DNA of 45,002 nucleotides from Clostridiales bacterium (GTDB lineage Bacteria > Bacillota > Clostridia > TANB77 > CAG-508), in NCBI GenBank assembly GCA_003507395.1, contig DNVW01000016.1, forward strand, positions 115,936 through 160,937, read 5' to 3'. The translations under genes and the position numbers were made by a program. Shown piece after piece: positions 16,183-24,552 of the stretch (the first letter of the stretch is position 1; every line of letters begins with the position of its first letter). Below the pieces are notes generated by a model that ran no database searches, was not told the DNA's origin, and was given only the letters and a program-made list of their open reading frames with translations.

Positions 16183-17031
16183 ATGTCAATAGGATATATT
16201 TTTTTATCAGATAGAGCACGATGGTGGGAAAAATTGCTAAATATAATACTTACGACAAAATTGGAAGAAAATTATATATATGAACTAAGCAATACAAGTA
16301 AAAATTGTATAAAAAGATTAAACAAAAAAATGAGCAAAAATAATGTAAAACAAATAATATGCGAAAAGAAAATTGAAGAATACATAAAAACAGACAAGCA
16401 GCAGGTATCTAAAAAGTGCATAATGAATTATATGTTGCTTGAAATACTCAAATATGTTTTTAAAAATCAAGGAAAAGTGATGGGACTAGAAGACATATAT
16501 TTCCTAATAGATAAAGATGAAGAAATATCTTTGAAAAATATAATAATGTTATCTAAAATATTTAAAACAACTAATATAGTAACAGGAGATATTAATAAAT
16601 TTGAAAAAATAACAGAAACTCTATTTAATGAAGATGAAACTGTAATATCAATATCTAATAATAAGAAGAAAAGCTTAAGAAGAGCAAAATATATAGTGAA
16701 TTTTGATTTTGACACAGAAAAATTGATACAGTATAGTATAAATAGGACAGCAGTAATAATTAATGTAAATAACGATATGAAGATAGAGAACATAGCATTT
16801 GAAGGAATATGCATAAACAATATAAATATAGAAATTCCAAACGAGATAGAGAAATACTTTGATATTTTGGCAAAAAAAATTGATAAAACTACTTTATATG
16901 TAAGTTTATTAAATCAAAAACAAGAGCTAGAAAGAATAAGAACAAGAATAAAAGATGATAATATACATATTCTTAATCTAATAGGATATAATGGAGCAAT
17001 AGAACAAAAGGAACTTGTAAGAATTTCTTGA
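16183..17031 (+). CDS. Protein of unknown function
   Basis: A 282-residue protein I do not recognise. It has no signal peptide or membrane helix. It starts MSIGYIFLSDRARWWEKLLN, has a basic N-terminal third, a repeated pattern of hydrophobic strand and helix in the middle (KNIIMLSKIFKTTNIVTGD, about residues 115-133; RRAKYIVNFDF, about 166-176; RTAVIINVNND, about 187-197) that suggests an alpha/beta fold, and a charged C-terminal helix. ATG 16183 follows AAGGGAG. It lies 50 bp after the GH18 gene and probably shares its transcript. The greA promoter overlaps its last codon. Its position between a wall hydrolase and greA gives no clear functional hint. Confidence 0.65.
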   Translation: MSIGYIFLSDRARWWEKLLNIILTTKLEENYIYELSNTSKNCIKRLNKKMSKNNVKQIICEKKIEEYIKTDKQQVSKKCIMNYMLLEILKYVFKNQGKVMGLEDIYFLIDKDEEISLKNIIMLSKIFKTTNIVTGDINKFEKITETLFNEDETVISISNNKKKSLRRAKYIVNFDFDTEKLIQYSINRTAVIINVNNDMKIENIAFEGICINNINIEIPNEIEKYFDILAKKIDKTTLYVSLLNQKQELERIRTRIKDDNIHILNLIGYNGAIEQKELVRIS

Positions 17032-17056
17032 CAAAATGCAAAAATTAGATTAATAT
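17028..17056 (+). promoter_or_regulatory. Sigma-A promoter for greA
   Basis: Perfect TTGACA (17028-17033), 17 bp, TAATAT (17051-17056). The -35 box overlaps the stop codon of the preceding gene. Confidence 0.7.
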
Positions 17057-17059
17057 ATA

Positions 17060-17082
17060 TTGTACTGTCAAAGACAGTACAA
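17060..17082 (+). promoter_or_regulatory. 5' hairpin at the greA transcript start
   Basis: Perfect 10-bp inverted repeat TTGTACTGTC / GACAGTACAA with loop AAA, close to the predicted start. It has no T run, so it is more likely a 5' stabilising hairpin or operator than a terminator. Confidence 0.5.
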
Positions 17083-17111
17083 ACTTCAAGTAGAAAAGGA
17101 GGTAGACAAAA

Positions 17112-17588
17112 ATGGAAGAAAAAGAAGTTTTATTAACACAAGAAGGATATGAGAAGCTAGAAAAAGAATTAGAATATTTAGTTACAGAAAAAAGAGGCGA
17201 GATAGCAGATAGAATAAAAGTAGCTTTAGGATTTGGAGATTTATCTGAAAATTCTGAATATGATGAAGCCAAAAATGCACAAGCTGCAAATGAAGCAAAA
17301 ATAGCAGAACTAGAAAATAAAATAAGATATGCTAAAATAATAGATGAATCAGAAATAGATACTAAAACTGTACAAGTAGGGAACACTGTAAAGATATTAG
17401 ATATGGAATTTAATGAAGAACTTACCTATACAATAGTAGGTTCTACTGAAGTTGATTTATCGCAAAATAAAATTTCAAACGAGTCTCCAATTGGAAAGGC
17501 TTTAATAGGTGCTAAAAAGAATCAAGTGGTAGAAGCACAAGCTCCAGCAGGAACAATACAATATAAAATTTTATCAATAACAAAATAA
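17112..17588 (+). CDS. greA: Transcription elongation factor GreA
   Basis: Rescues backtracked RNA polymerase by stimulating transcript cleavage through the secondary channel. The 158 residues show the N-terminal coiled coil, starting LLTQEGYEKLEKELEYL, with the acidic tip GDLSENSEYDEAK (about residues 39-51), whose Asp and Glu coordinate the catalytic magnesium. The C-terminal domain has VGNTVKILD and the family signature SPIGKALIGAKKNQVVEAQAP's core (about 127-147). ATG 17112 follows AAAGGAGG. Own promoter and terminator. Confidence 0.97.
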   Translation: MEEKEVLLTQEGYEKLEKELEYLVTEKRGEIADRIKVALGFGDLSENSEYDEAKNAQAANEAKIAELENKIRYAKIIDESEIDTKTVQVGNTVKILDMEFNEELTYTIVGSTEVDLSQNKISNESPIGKALIGAKKNQVVEAQAPAGTIQYKILSITK

Positions 17589-17616
17589 AAATACATTAAA
17601 TAATATACAAATTTTT

Positions 17617-17644
17617 AGACTGTCATACAAAGACAGTCTTTTTT
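17617..17644 (+). terminator. Rho-independent terminator after greA
   Basis: Stem AGACTGTC / GACAGTCT with a 7-nt loop, then T6. Confidence 0.85.
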
Positions 17645-17665
17645 AATATATCTTTCCTGCAAAAC

Positions 17666-17723
17666 AAGGTGTGTCCCCAGAGTGACAAATTGTCACAAAA
17701 AGGAACGTCCCCAAAATGACAAA
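17666..17723 (+). repeat. Type A dimeric repeat, copy A1
   Basis: Begins AAGGTGTGTCCCC and contains the palindrome GTGACAA-A-TTGTCAC and two spaced copies of the GTCCCC-A-rich half unit. A few bases differ from the other copies. It lies between greA and rsmD, the only A copy not touching a coding end. The rest of the 17589-17882 gap holds the greA terminator and two promoters. Confidence 0.92.
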
Positions 17724-17729
17724 TGACTA

Positions 17730-17759
17730 TTGACTGTTTCTAATAATTTGTTGTATAAT
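17730..17759 (+). promoter_or_regulatory. Putative upstream promoter of the rsmD operon
   Basis: TTGACT (17730-17735), 18 bp, perfect TATAAT (17754-17759), starting 7 bp after repeat A1. Confidence 0.55.
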
Positions 17760-17829
17760 AAAAACTGAATTACAATAGTTAAAAATATTACAAAACTGTT
17801 AAATGTATATTACAATTATGTTATTATTA

Positions 17830-17857
17830 TTGACATATTGTCCATAAAAGATAAAAT
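17830..17857 (+). promoter_or_regulatory. Putative proximal promoter of the rsmD operon
   Basis: Perfect TTGACA (17830-17835), 16 bp, TAAAAT (17852-17857), 25 bp before the rsmD start. Confidence 0.6.
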
Positions 17858-17882
17858 ATATATGTAAAATCGTAGAGGTACT

Positions 17883-18443
17883 ATGAGAGTAATAAGTGGA
17901 ACAGCAAAAGGAACAAAACTAAGTTCAATAGATAGTATTGAGACAAGACCAACTTTAGACAGAGTGAAAGAGGCATTGTTTAATATAATACAAAATAAGT
18001 TAGAAGATTCTATTGTATTAGACTTGTTTGCTGGAAGTGGAGCAATAGGAATAGAATGTATAAGCAGAGGTGCAACAAAAGCATATTTTTGTGAAAAGTC
18101 ACATCAAGCAACAAGAATGATATATGAAAACCTAGATAGAACAAGGCTTAAAGATAAAGCAATAGTAATTAACAAAGACTATGAAAAATGTCTAAAACAA
18201 TTATCTAATGACAAGATAAAATTTAACATTATATATATAGATCCACCATATAAAGCAAATATTGCAGTAAACGCAACAGAAAAAATATTATTACTAAACT
18301 TATTACAAAAAGAAGGAATAATAATCATAGAAACCGATGAAAAAGAAAGAGAGTTAAAAAATTTAACTCAAATAGATGTAGAAGTATTTGATATAAGAAA
18401 ATATGGGAGAGCAAACCTTATATTTTTAAAGCGAAAGGAGTAA
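17883..18443 (+). CDS. rsmD: 16S rRNA (guanine966-N2)-methyltransferase RsmD
   Basis: S-adenosylmethionine-dependent enzyme that methylates G966 of 16S rRNA in the 30S subunit. Of 186 residues, the first show MRVISGTAKGTKL and the substrate-loop ETRPTLDRVKEALFNII; the cofactor loop is LDLFAGSGAIGIECISRGA (about 45-63) and the catalytic motif is DPPY (about 121-124). ATG 17883 follows AGAGGT. In many Firmicutes coaD follows; here a coiled-coil gene begins 4 bp after the stop, so the pair is co-transcribed. Confidence 0.96.
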   Translation: MRVISGTAKGTKLSSIDSIETRPTLDRVKEALFNIIQNKLEDSIVLDLFAGSGAIGIECISRGATKAYFCEKSHQATRMIYENLDRTRLKDKAIVINKDYEKCLKQLSNDKIKFNIIYIDPPYKANIAVNATEKILLLNLLQKEGIIIIETDEKERELKNLTQIDVEVFDIRKYGRANLIFLKRKE

Positions 18444-18447
18444 ACCA

Positions 18448-18885
18448 ATGGAAATATTTACTTTATTGGAGACATTGGAAGATATATTAGAAAAAAGTAG
18501 GAATGTACCATTTTCTAGTAAATGCATAGTAGATAAGGAAGAAGTTTTAGACATAATTAAAGAAATAAGACTAAAATTACCAGATGAATTGAAACAAGCA
18601 AAATGGGTAAAAGAGGAAAGACAAAAAATTTTAGTACAAGCACAAAACGAAGCTGATGATATAATAAAAGAAGCGGAAAACAGAATTATTTCAATGATAG
18701 ATGAACATGAAATAACAAGAAAAGCATATGAGAAAAAAGTTGAAATTATAGAAACTGCAAATGAAATGTCTAGAGAAATTTCAAAAGGAACAAAAGAATA
18801 TGCAGATAATGTTTTAGCGGGTATAGAAGTGGCTTTAGAAGATGCATTAAAGGTAATTAGAAATAATAGAAAAGAACTTAAATAA
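18448..18885 (+). CDS. Coiled-coil protein of unknown function (ATP-synthase-subunit-like)
   Basis: A 145-residue, mostly helical protein with long heptad-like stretches rich in Glu, Lys and Ala (about residues 45-125, including QAQNEADDIIKEAENRI). Such proteins are often annotated as ATPase or V-type ATP synthase subunit E/F-type b-subunit-like, because of the coiled coil, but no ATP-binding motif is visible. It belongs to the set found beside rsmD/coaD in Clostridia, which is why I keep it as a conserved gene. ATG 18448 follows AAAGGAG, 4 bp after rsmD. The transcript ends at 18899-18957. Confidence 0.75.
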   Translation: MEIFTLLETLEDILEKSRNVPFSSKCIVDKEEVLDIIKEIRLKLPDELKQAKWVKEERQKILVQAQNEADDIIKEAENRIISMIDEHEITRKAYEKKVEIIETANEMSREISKGTKEYADNVLAGIEVALEDALKVIRNNRKELK

Positions 18886-18898
18886 AGGATTGGGAAAT

Positions 18899-18957
18899 CA
18901 GAAGTCGGAGGTCATAGATTAAAATCAATGAAAATTGATTTCCGACTTCTGTTTTTT
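18899..18957 (+). terminator. Branched rho-independent terminator
   Basis: Outer stem CAGAAGTCGGA / TCCGACTTCTG followed by T6, enclosing an inner hairpin AAATCAAT / ATTGATTT with loop GAAA. Larger than the other terminators of the window. Confidence 0.75.
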
Positions 18958-19002
18958 GGTCGTAAGGAAAAATGAAGTTATTTTATTAGGAGTGAGATAA
19001 AT

Positions 19003-21315
19003 TTGGCAAAAAGAGGAAGAAAAAAGAAAAAAATCAATTCAAATATTTCAATAATTATAATGATGATATCAAGTATACTTTTAGGAGTGCTTATATATAA
19101 TCAATCAGGCACTATAGGACAAAAAATAAGCCCAATTTTAAGTGGTGTTATGGGGTTTATAAAATATATATTACCAATAGGAATTTTTCTAATTGCAATA
19201 TACAAATTGTGTAATAAAAAAGAGGATGCATATATAAAGTTATTTCAATATGCATTACTATTAATATGTGTTGCAGTCTTTATGCATATAGTATACTTAC
19301 CACAAGATGCAATACAATTGTCAAATGGATTTTCAGATACTGTTGCACGTGCATATGAGCAAGGAAAAACAGACGATAAAGTTGGAGGAATAATAGGGGC
19401 TGTAGGTGCAATTCCATTAACAAAATTATTTGGAAAAGTGGGAGCTGCAATACTTGTATTAGGCGTAGAATTAGTATTAATAATATTAATATTTAACATA
19501 AATCCAATAGAAGAAATAAGGGAAAGACTAGCTGAAAGAGAAGAAAAAAAGCAGGAAGAAGAAAAAGAAAGAATAAAAGAAGAAAAGAGAAAAACAGTAG
19601 TAATAGATAAAAGTGAGAAAGAAGAAAAGAAAGAAACTAAAAAAGAAAAAAGATTAAGGGAGAAAGAAGAGCAGAGAAGAGCAGCAATGGAATTAGACGA
19701 ACAAATAACTATAAATTTGAATGATGATGACAAAAAAAAGAAGGAAGAAGGATACATAGAAGAAAATCTATTTAAAAAAGAACAAGAACAAAAACAAGAA
19801 AAAGTAAAAGAAGTTTTACAATTAGAACATGCATTAACTGTAGAAGATGAACACTATGAATTCCCACCGGTGCAGTTATTAAGTGCAGGAGAAAAAAAGG
19901 CAATAAAGGGTGGAAAAAAAGCAGTAACAGATACAGCAGCAAAATTACAAAAAACATTGTATAGTTTTGGAGTTTCAGCAAAAGTAGAAAATGTTTCTGT
20001 AGGTCCAGCAATAACAAGATATGAGTTAAAACCGGCTGAGGGAGTAAGAGTAAGTAAAATAGCAAATTTAGCAGATGATATTGCTTTAAATTTGGCAGCA
20101 GAAAGTATAAGAATAGAAGCACCAATACCTGGAAAACAAGCAGTAGGCATAGAAATTCCAAATAAGGAAAATGAAATAGTACATTTAAGAGATATAATAG
20201 ATTGTCCTAAATTTACTGAACACAAATCAAAACTAGCATTTGCACTTGGAAAAGATGTTGCAGGAGAAGAGATTGTAACAGACATATCTAAAATGCCACA
20301 CGTATTAATAGCAGGTGCTACTGGTTCAGGTAAGAGTGTTTGCATAAACACATTAATTGCGAGCATAATATATAAAGCAAAACCAAGTGAAGTAAAATTA
20401 GTAATGGTGGATCCAAAAGTAGTAGAACTTTCTGTATACAATGGAATACCACATTTACTAATACCAGTTGTTACTGATCCAAAAAAGGCAGCAGGAGCAT
20501 TATCATGGGCAGTGCAAGAAATGGAAAATAGATATAGTTTATTTGCCAATAAAAATGTTAGAGATATAAAAGGCTATAATGAAGAATTAGATAAAGAGGG
20601 CTCAAAAGAAAAATTACCACAGATTGTAATAATAATAGATGAGTTAGCAGATTTGATGATGGTATCTTCAAAAGATGTAGAGGATTCAATCTGCAGATTA
20701 GCACAAAAAGCAAGAGCGGCAGGAATGCATTTAGTAATAGCTACTCAAAGACCTTCTGTAGATGTAATTACAGGTATAATCAAAGCCAATATACCTTCAA
20801 GAATTTCTTTTGCTGTTTCTTCTCAAGTAGATTCAAGAACAATATTAGATATGGCAGGAGCAGAAAAACTATTAGGTAAAGGAGATATGTTATTTTACCC
20901 AGCAGGAGCAACTAAACCTACAAGAGTTCAAGGAGCCTTTATATCAGATAAAGAAGTAGAAAAAGTGGTTGATTTTGTAAAAGCAAATGGTGAGGCAACC
21001 TATAATGATGATATATTAGAGCAAATAGAAAGAGTTAATAGTACAGATAAAGAAATAGAGGAACAGCAAAATGATGACTCTGTAGATCCACTTTTAATGG
21101 AGGCGATAGATGTTGTAGTTGAAACAGGACAAGCTTCAACATCATTTATACAAAGAAGATTTAAAGTGGGATATGCAAGAGCAGGAAGAATAATTGATCA
21201 AATGGAGGAAAGAGGTATTATATCTGGATTTCAAGGTAGCAAACCTAGAGAGGTTTTAATGTCTAAAGAAAGATGGCAAGAATTAAAAACTACATCATAT
21301 ACAGAAATGGAATAA
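19003..21315 (+). CDS. ftsK: DNA translocase FtsK/SpoIIIE
   Basis: Hexameric ATP-driven pump that moves chromosomal DNA through the closing septum; SpoIIIE fills the forespore. The 770 residues comprise four membrane helices (about 15-170), an acidic and basic linker of low complexity (about 175-275), the alpha/beta motor with Walker A GATGSGKS (about 442-449) and Walker B IVIIIDELADLMM (about 540-552), and the gamma winged helix STSFIQRRFKVGYARAGRI near the C-terminus, which reads KOPS/SRS sequences. The start is TTG 19003, placed 8 nt after AGGAGTG; no nearer ATG exists. Whether it serves division, sporulation or both cannot be decided here. Confidence 0.95.
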   Translation: MAKRGRKKKKINSNISIIIMMISSILLGVLIYNQSGTIGQKISPILSGVMGFIKYILPIGIFLIAIYKLCNKKEDAYIKLFQYALLLICVAVFMHIVYLPQDAIQLSNGFSDTVARAYEQGKTDDKVGGIIGAVGAIPLTKLFGKVGAAILVLGVELVLIILIFNINPIEEIRERLAEREEKKQEEEKERIKEEKRKTVVIDKSEKEEKKETKKEKRLREKEEQRRAAMELDEQITINLNDDDKKKKEEGYIEENLFKKEQEQKQEKVKEVLQLEHALTVEDEHYEFPPVQLLSAGEKKAIKGGKKAVTDTAAKLQKTLYSFGVSAKVENVSVGPAITRYELKPAEGVRVSKIANLADDIALNLAAESIRIEAPIPGKQAVGIEIPNKENEIVHLRDIIDCPKFTEHKSKLAFALGKDVAGEEIVTDISKMPHVLIAGATGSGKSVCINTLIASIIYKAKPSEVKLVMVDPKVVELSVYNGIPHLLIPVVTDPKKAAGALSWAVQEMENRYSLFANKNVRDIKGYNEELDKEGSKEKLPQIVIIIDELADLMMVSSKDVEDSICRLAQKARAAGMHLVIATQRPSVDVITGIIKANIPSRISFAVSSQVDSRTILDMAGAEKLLGKGDMLFYPAGATKPTRVQGAFISDKEVEKVVDFVKANGEATYNDDILEQIERVNSTDKEIEEQQNDDSVDPLLMEAIDVVVETGQASTSFIQRRFKVGYARAGRIIDQMEERGIISGFQGSKPREVLMSKERWQELKTTSYTEME

Positions 21316-21320
21316 TGTAT

Positions 21321-21363
21321 AAAGGAGAAGATATTAATTTGATAAATTAATATAAATTATAAA
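21321..21363 (+). promoter_or_regulatory. Split ribosome binding site with perfect hairpin
   Basis: AAAGGAG (21321-21327) is 36 nt from ATG 21364. A perfect 10-bp inverted repeat, ATATTAATTT / AAATTAATAT with loop GAT (21331-21353), lies between. Folding reduces the gap to about 13 nt. An in-frame stop (21343-21345) excludes an earlier start. Confidence 0.5.
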
Positions 21364-22035
21364 ATGATAAAAAATAAATTATTTTCTAAATTAAATATAA
21401 AAGATTATAATAATCAATTAGAGAAGGTTTTAGAAAATAAGGTATATTCCTTAAATACGAAAAACCTTCTGTTAAATATGTTTTATGAAATAGAAAATTC
21501 ATATGCAGATTATGAAGAAGCCAAAAGGCAAGTTCCATTAAAAAAAGATTTTATACAATATTTAATTAACACAATACAAAAAAAGTGTACAGAGATTGAA
21601 ATAATTAAGAATAATTCACAGAAAGGTCAAAAGCTACAAGACAATGAACATGGATATATAATAGAAAATAATAAAATAATAGCTTTAGAAAATGATAAGA
21701 TTCTTTTAGAAGCAATATTAGAGATTTCAAGAAATGAAATAAAAATACCTATTCAATATCAATATGTAGATGACGCATTTAGAAAATTGCTAAATGTTGG
21801 AGCAACAATAAATCAAATAGAAGTAATAAGGAATTTTAATGGATGGTCTTGGAACATATCTAGTAATATGAGAAACTATGAATATAATATTATTTATCAA
21901 ACACTAAACTATATAGTTGGCTATGACTTATTGTATGAATTTATTGATAATAATAACATAACATTAGACTATATAAAAATATTAAATGAACAAGTTGTTC
22001 TAAAAATGCGGAAACAAAATAGGAAAAGAATTTAA
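21364..22035 (+). CDS. Unknown protein, probably the 5' part of a frameshifted gene
   Basis: A 223-residue soluble protein with no motif I recognise; it has a helical N-terminus (DYNNQLEKVLENKVYSLNTK) and a more compact C-terminal half (VDDAFRKLLNVGATINQIEVIRNFNGWSW). It probably does not end at 22035. The +1 frame is open from 22004 and runs without a ribosome site into the next frame (starting at 22058), reading KIGKEFNDILYKNIMYLYVK. One A fewer at A5 (22002-22006) would fuse them into a single protein of about 503 residues. It follows ftsK by 48 bp, and its Shine-Dalgarno is separated from ATG by a hairpin. Confidence 0.6.
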   Translation: MIKNKLFSKLNIKDYNNQLEKVLENKVYSLNTKNLLLNMFYEIENSYADYEEAKRQVPLKKDFIQYLINTIQKKCTEIEIIKNNSQKGQKLQDNEHGYIIENNKIIALENDKILLEAILEISRNEIKIPIQYQYVDDAFRKLLNVGATINQIEVIRNFNGWSWNISSNMRNYEYNIIYQTLNYIVGYDLLYEFIDNNNITLDYIKILNEQVVLKMRKQNRKRI

Positions 22036-22057
22036 TGATATTTTATATAAAAATATC

Positions 22058-22876
22058 ATGTATCTATATGTAAAAGATAATATGAAAACAAAAAATCAAT
22101 TACTAAAGTTAAAGGATAAATATGAAGAACAACTTGAAGATATGAAAAATAAGGAAAATTTCTTGGAGAGAGTAACAACTGAAAAAAAACAGCTAAATAA
22201 AAGAATAGACAAGATAGATAAATTATTTAATAACAAAGAATTACTAACAAAGCAGTATGCTAAAAGAAATAAAAAATTTAATGATATGAATTTAGAAACA
22301 TGGACTACTATGCTAAAACAAGAAAGAGAAAAACTTCTAAAAAAAATAAATGAATGTAATTTATTAATAAAGCCTAAAGAATATATAAAAAATATAGAAA
22401 GCCTAGAATATAAAGTAAAATTTTTAAGTGAAATAAATGAAGATAAAATAATTGAATTATGCAAAACTTTTTTAGTAGGATTGAATCAAATAGTAAAGAA
22501 GACTGAAGATAAAAAAGAGCTAGTAGAAATAATATATGAATTAAGATATTATAGATTTATACCATATAAGGATAAATTTTTAAAAGATGTAGAAGAATTA
22601 AAAATAAGTTTTGACGAAATAATGAAACAAGTAATAGATAAGGCATGCAAACTTAGAGCGATTCAGACAATATGTGAAGAGGCAGAAGAAAATTTTACAA
22701 TATTAAAAATATTGTTTGATACTCAAATAATAGATTTACAAAGTATAAGTATAGAGCCAAAATATGAAGATGATATTTTATATTTACAATATTATGATGA
22801 TAAAATTTTAGAAAATAAAATAGAAACAAATGCAAAAAAATTAAAAGTAAAAAAGAAAACAAAAATATTTATTTAA
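22058..22876 (+). CDS. Unknown coiled-coil protein, probably the 3' part of a frameshifted gene
   Basis: The frame is 272 residues from ATG 22058, but the reading frame is open back to 22004 and this ATG has no Shine-Dalgarno, so it is likely the C-terminal portion of the gene that begins at 21364. The first 100 residues form a charged coiled coil (LLKLKDKYEEQLEDMKNKE). A helical region with several conserved-looking aromatic residues follows (YELRYYRFIPYKDKFLKDVE, about residues 160-179). It ends in a lysine-rich tail. I cannot assign a function. The beta-CASP gene begins 12 bp later, so the block ftsK-unknown-ribonuclease looks like one transcript. Confidence 0.6.
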   Translation: MYLYVKDNMKTKNQLLKLKDKYEEQLEDMKNKENFLERVTTEKKQLNKRIDKIDKLFNNKELLTKQYAKRNKKFNDMNLETWTTMLKQEREKLLKKINECNLLIKPKEYIKNIESLEYKVKFLSEINEDKIIELCKTFLVGLNQIVKKTEDKKELVEIIYELRYYRFIPYKDKFLKDVEELKISFDEIMKQVIDKACKLRAIQTICEEAEENFTILKILFDTQIIDLQSISIEPKYEDDILYLQYYDDKILENKIETNAKKLKVKKKTKIFI

Positions 22877-22888
22877 TGGAGGAATACT

Positions 22889-24538
22889 ATGAATATAACT
22901 TTTTTAGGAGCAACAAAAACAGTAACAGGGTCTAATTTTTTGGTGGAAGGAGCAGGAAAAAAATTTATAGTAGATTGTGGTATGTACCAAGGCAGTACAA
23001 AAGATGAAATGAAAAATTCAGAACCTTTTTTATTTGATGTAAATGAGATAGATTTTATGCTTTTAACACATGCACACATAGACCATTCTGGAAGAATTCC
23101 AAAATTGTATAACGAAGGATATAGAAGACCAATATATACAACAAAAGCAACTTGTGACTTATGTTCAATAATGTTACCAGACAGTGGACATATACAAGAA
23201 ATGGAAATAGAATGGAGAAATAGAAAAAGAAAAAGAGAAGGTAAAGAAGCATTACCTCCATTATATACAGCAGCAGATGCAATAAAATCGATGGAAATTT
23301 TTAAACCAATTAAATATGATGAAATTATAGAAATAGACCCCAATATACATGTTAGATTTAATGATGCAGGGCATATGCTAGGTTCTAGTATTATAGAAGT
23401 ATGGGTAAATGAAAATGGAGAAGAGATAAAAACAGTATTTACAGGAGATTTGGGAAATAATGATATCCCATTATTATCTTCACCAACAATGATTGAGAGG
23501 ACAGATTATTTAGTAATGGAGTCTACATATGGTGGAAGACTACATAATAGAAATGATGATAAAGCTAAAATGTTCTTAAATATAGTTTCAGACACATTAG
23601 AAAAAGGTGGAACAGTTGTAATTCCATCATTTGCAGTGGGAAGAACTCAAGAAATATTATACGAACTAAATAATTTAAAAGAACAACAAGATGATGAAAA
23701 ATTTAAAAAAGAGTATGAAAAGTTAATGAGTGCACCAGTTTATGTAGATAGCCCATTAGCAATATCAGCTACAGAAGTTTTTAAGGAAAATATGGATTTG
23801 TTTGATGAAGAGACACAAGAAATAATGAAAAGAGGAGATAATCCATTAGAATTCCCAGGATTGAAATTTACAAGAACAGCAGATGAATCTAAAGAACTAA
23901 ATGAAAAAAATGAACCTTCAATAATAATTTCTGCAAGTGGAATGTGTGAAGTAGGGAGAATAAAACATCACTTAAAACATAACTTGTGGAACCCAAATAG
24001 TACAATATTATTTGTTGGTTACCAAGCTCCAGGAACATTAGGAAGGAAAATTGTAGATGGTGCTAAAACAGTTAAAATATTTGGAGAAGAAATTGCAGTA
24101 AATGCAAGAATAGAATATATAGAAGGATATTCTGGACATGCTGACCAAGAATGGTTAATGAATTTTATCTATTCATATATAAATAAACCAAAACACATCT
24201 TTTTAGTACATGGAGAACCAGAAGGACAATTGACTTTAAAAAATAAAATTTTAGAAGAGCTAAATATACCTGTAACTATTCCAGAATATGGAGAAACATA
24301 TGAGTTTAAAGAAAAAGTAAGCATGACAAATAGAATAGAATTGCCAAATGAAAGAAAATTTGTAAGATTAGAAATATTAGAAAGAATGAGAACATTAAAA
24401 GAAGAAATTGAAGATATGGAAGATATAGTAAAAGAAGGTTATCTATCAGAAGATAGAAAAGAAGAAGATATAACTGAGCTTGCAGAAAAATTAAAAGAAC
24501 TAGAAAATCAAATAGTTAAAATAGTTGAAAAAAGTTAA
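22889..24538 (+). CDS. Beta-CASP metallo-beta-lactamase-fold ribonuclease
   Basis: Zinc-dependent RNA nuclease of the CPSF/YSH1-like branch. Of 549 residues, the metallo-beta-lactamase motif HAHIDHSG (about residues 58-65) supplies zinc ligands, with DAGHMLGSS (about 158-166) and FTGDLGN (about 184-190) as further ligands. The beta-CASP insert has motif A in VMESTYGGRLH, motif B in ISASGMCEVGRIKHHL and motif C in GYSGHADQ, followed by LVHGEPEG. A charged helical extension forms the last 90 residues. No KH domain is seen. ATG 22889 follows TGGAGG. RNA processing or decay is expected from the family; the substrate is unknown. Followed 14 bp later by a GH15 gene. Confidence 0.93.
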   Translation: MNITFLGATKTVTGSNFLVEGAGKKFIVDCGMYQGSTKDEMKNSEPFLFDVNEIDFMLLTHAHIDHSGRIPKLYNEGYRRPIYTTKATCDLCSIMLPDSGHIQEMEIEWRNRKRKREGKEALPPLYTAADAIKSMEIFKPIKYDEIIEIDPNIHVRFNDAGHMLGSSIIEVWVNENGEEIKTVFTGDLGNNDIPLLSSPTMIERTDYLVMESTYGGRLHNRNDDKAKMFLNIVSDTLEKGGTVVIPSFAVGRTQEILYELNNLKEQQDDEKFKKEYEKLMSAPVYVDSPLAISATEVFKENMDLFDEETQEIMKRGDNPLEFPGLKFTRTADESKELNEKNEPSIIISASGMCEVGRIKHHLKHNLWNPNSTILFVGYQAPGTLGRKIVDGAKTVKIFGEEIAVNARIEYIEGYSGHADQEWLMNFIYSYINKPKHIFLVHGEPEGQLTLKNKILEELNIPVTIPEYGETYEFKEKVSMTNRIELPNERKFVRLEILERMRTLKEEIEDMEDIVKEGYLSEDRKEEDITELAEKLKELENQIVKIVEKS

Positions 24539-24552
24539 AGGGGACAATACGA

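Noticed and set aside
19772..20161. Long antisense frames inside ftsK, rpoD, GH15 and groEL rich in Leu, Ser or Phe
   Set aside because: They mirror codon bias of the real genes in an AT-rich genome; no ribosome sites or domains.
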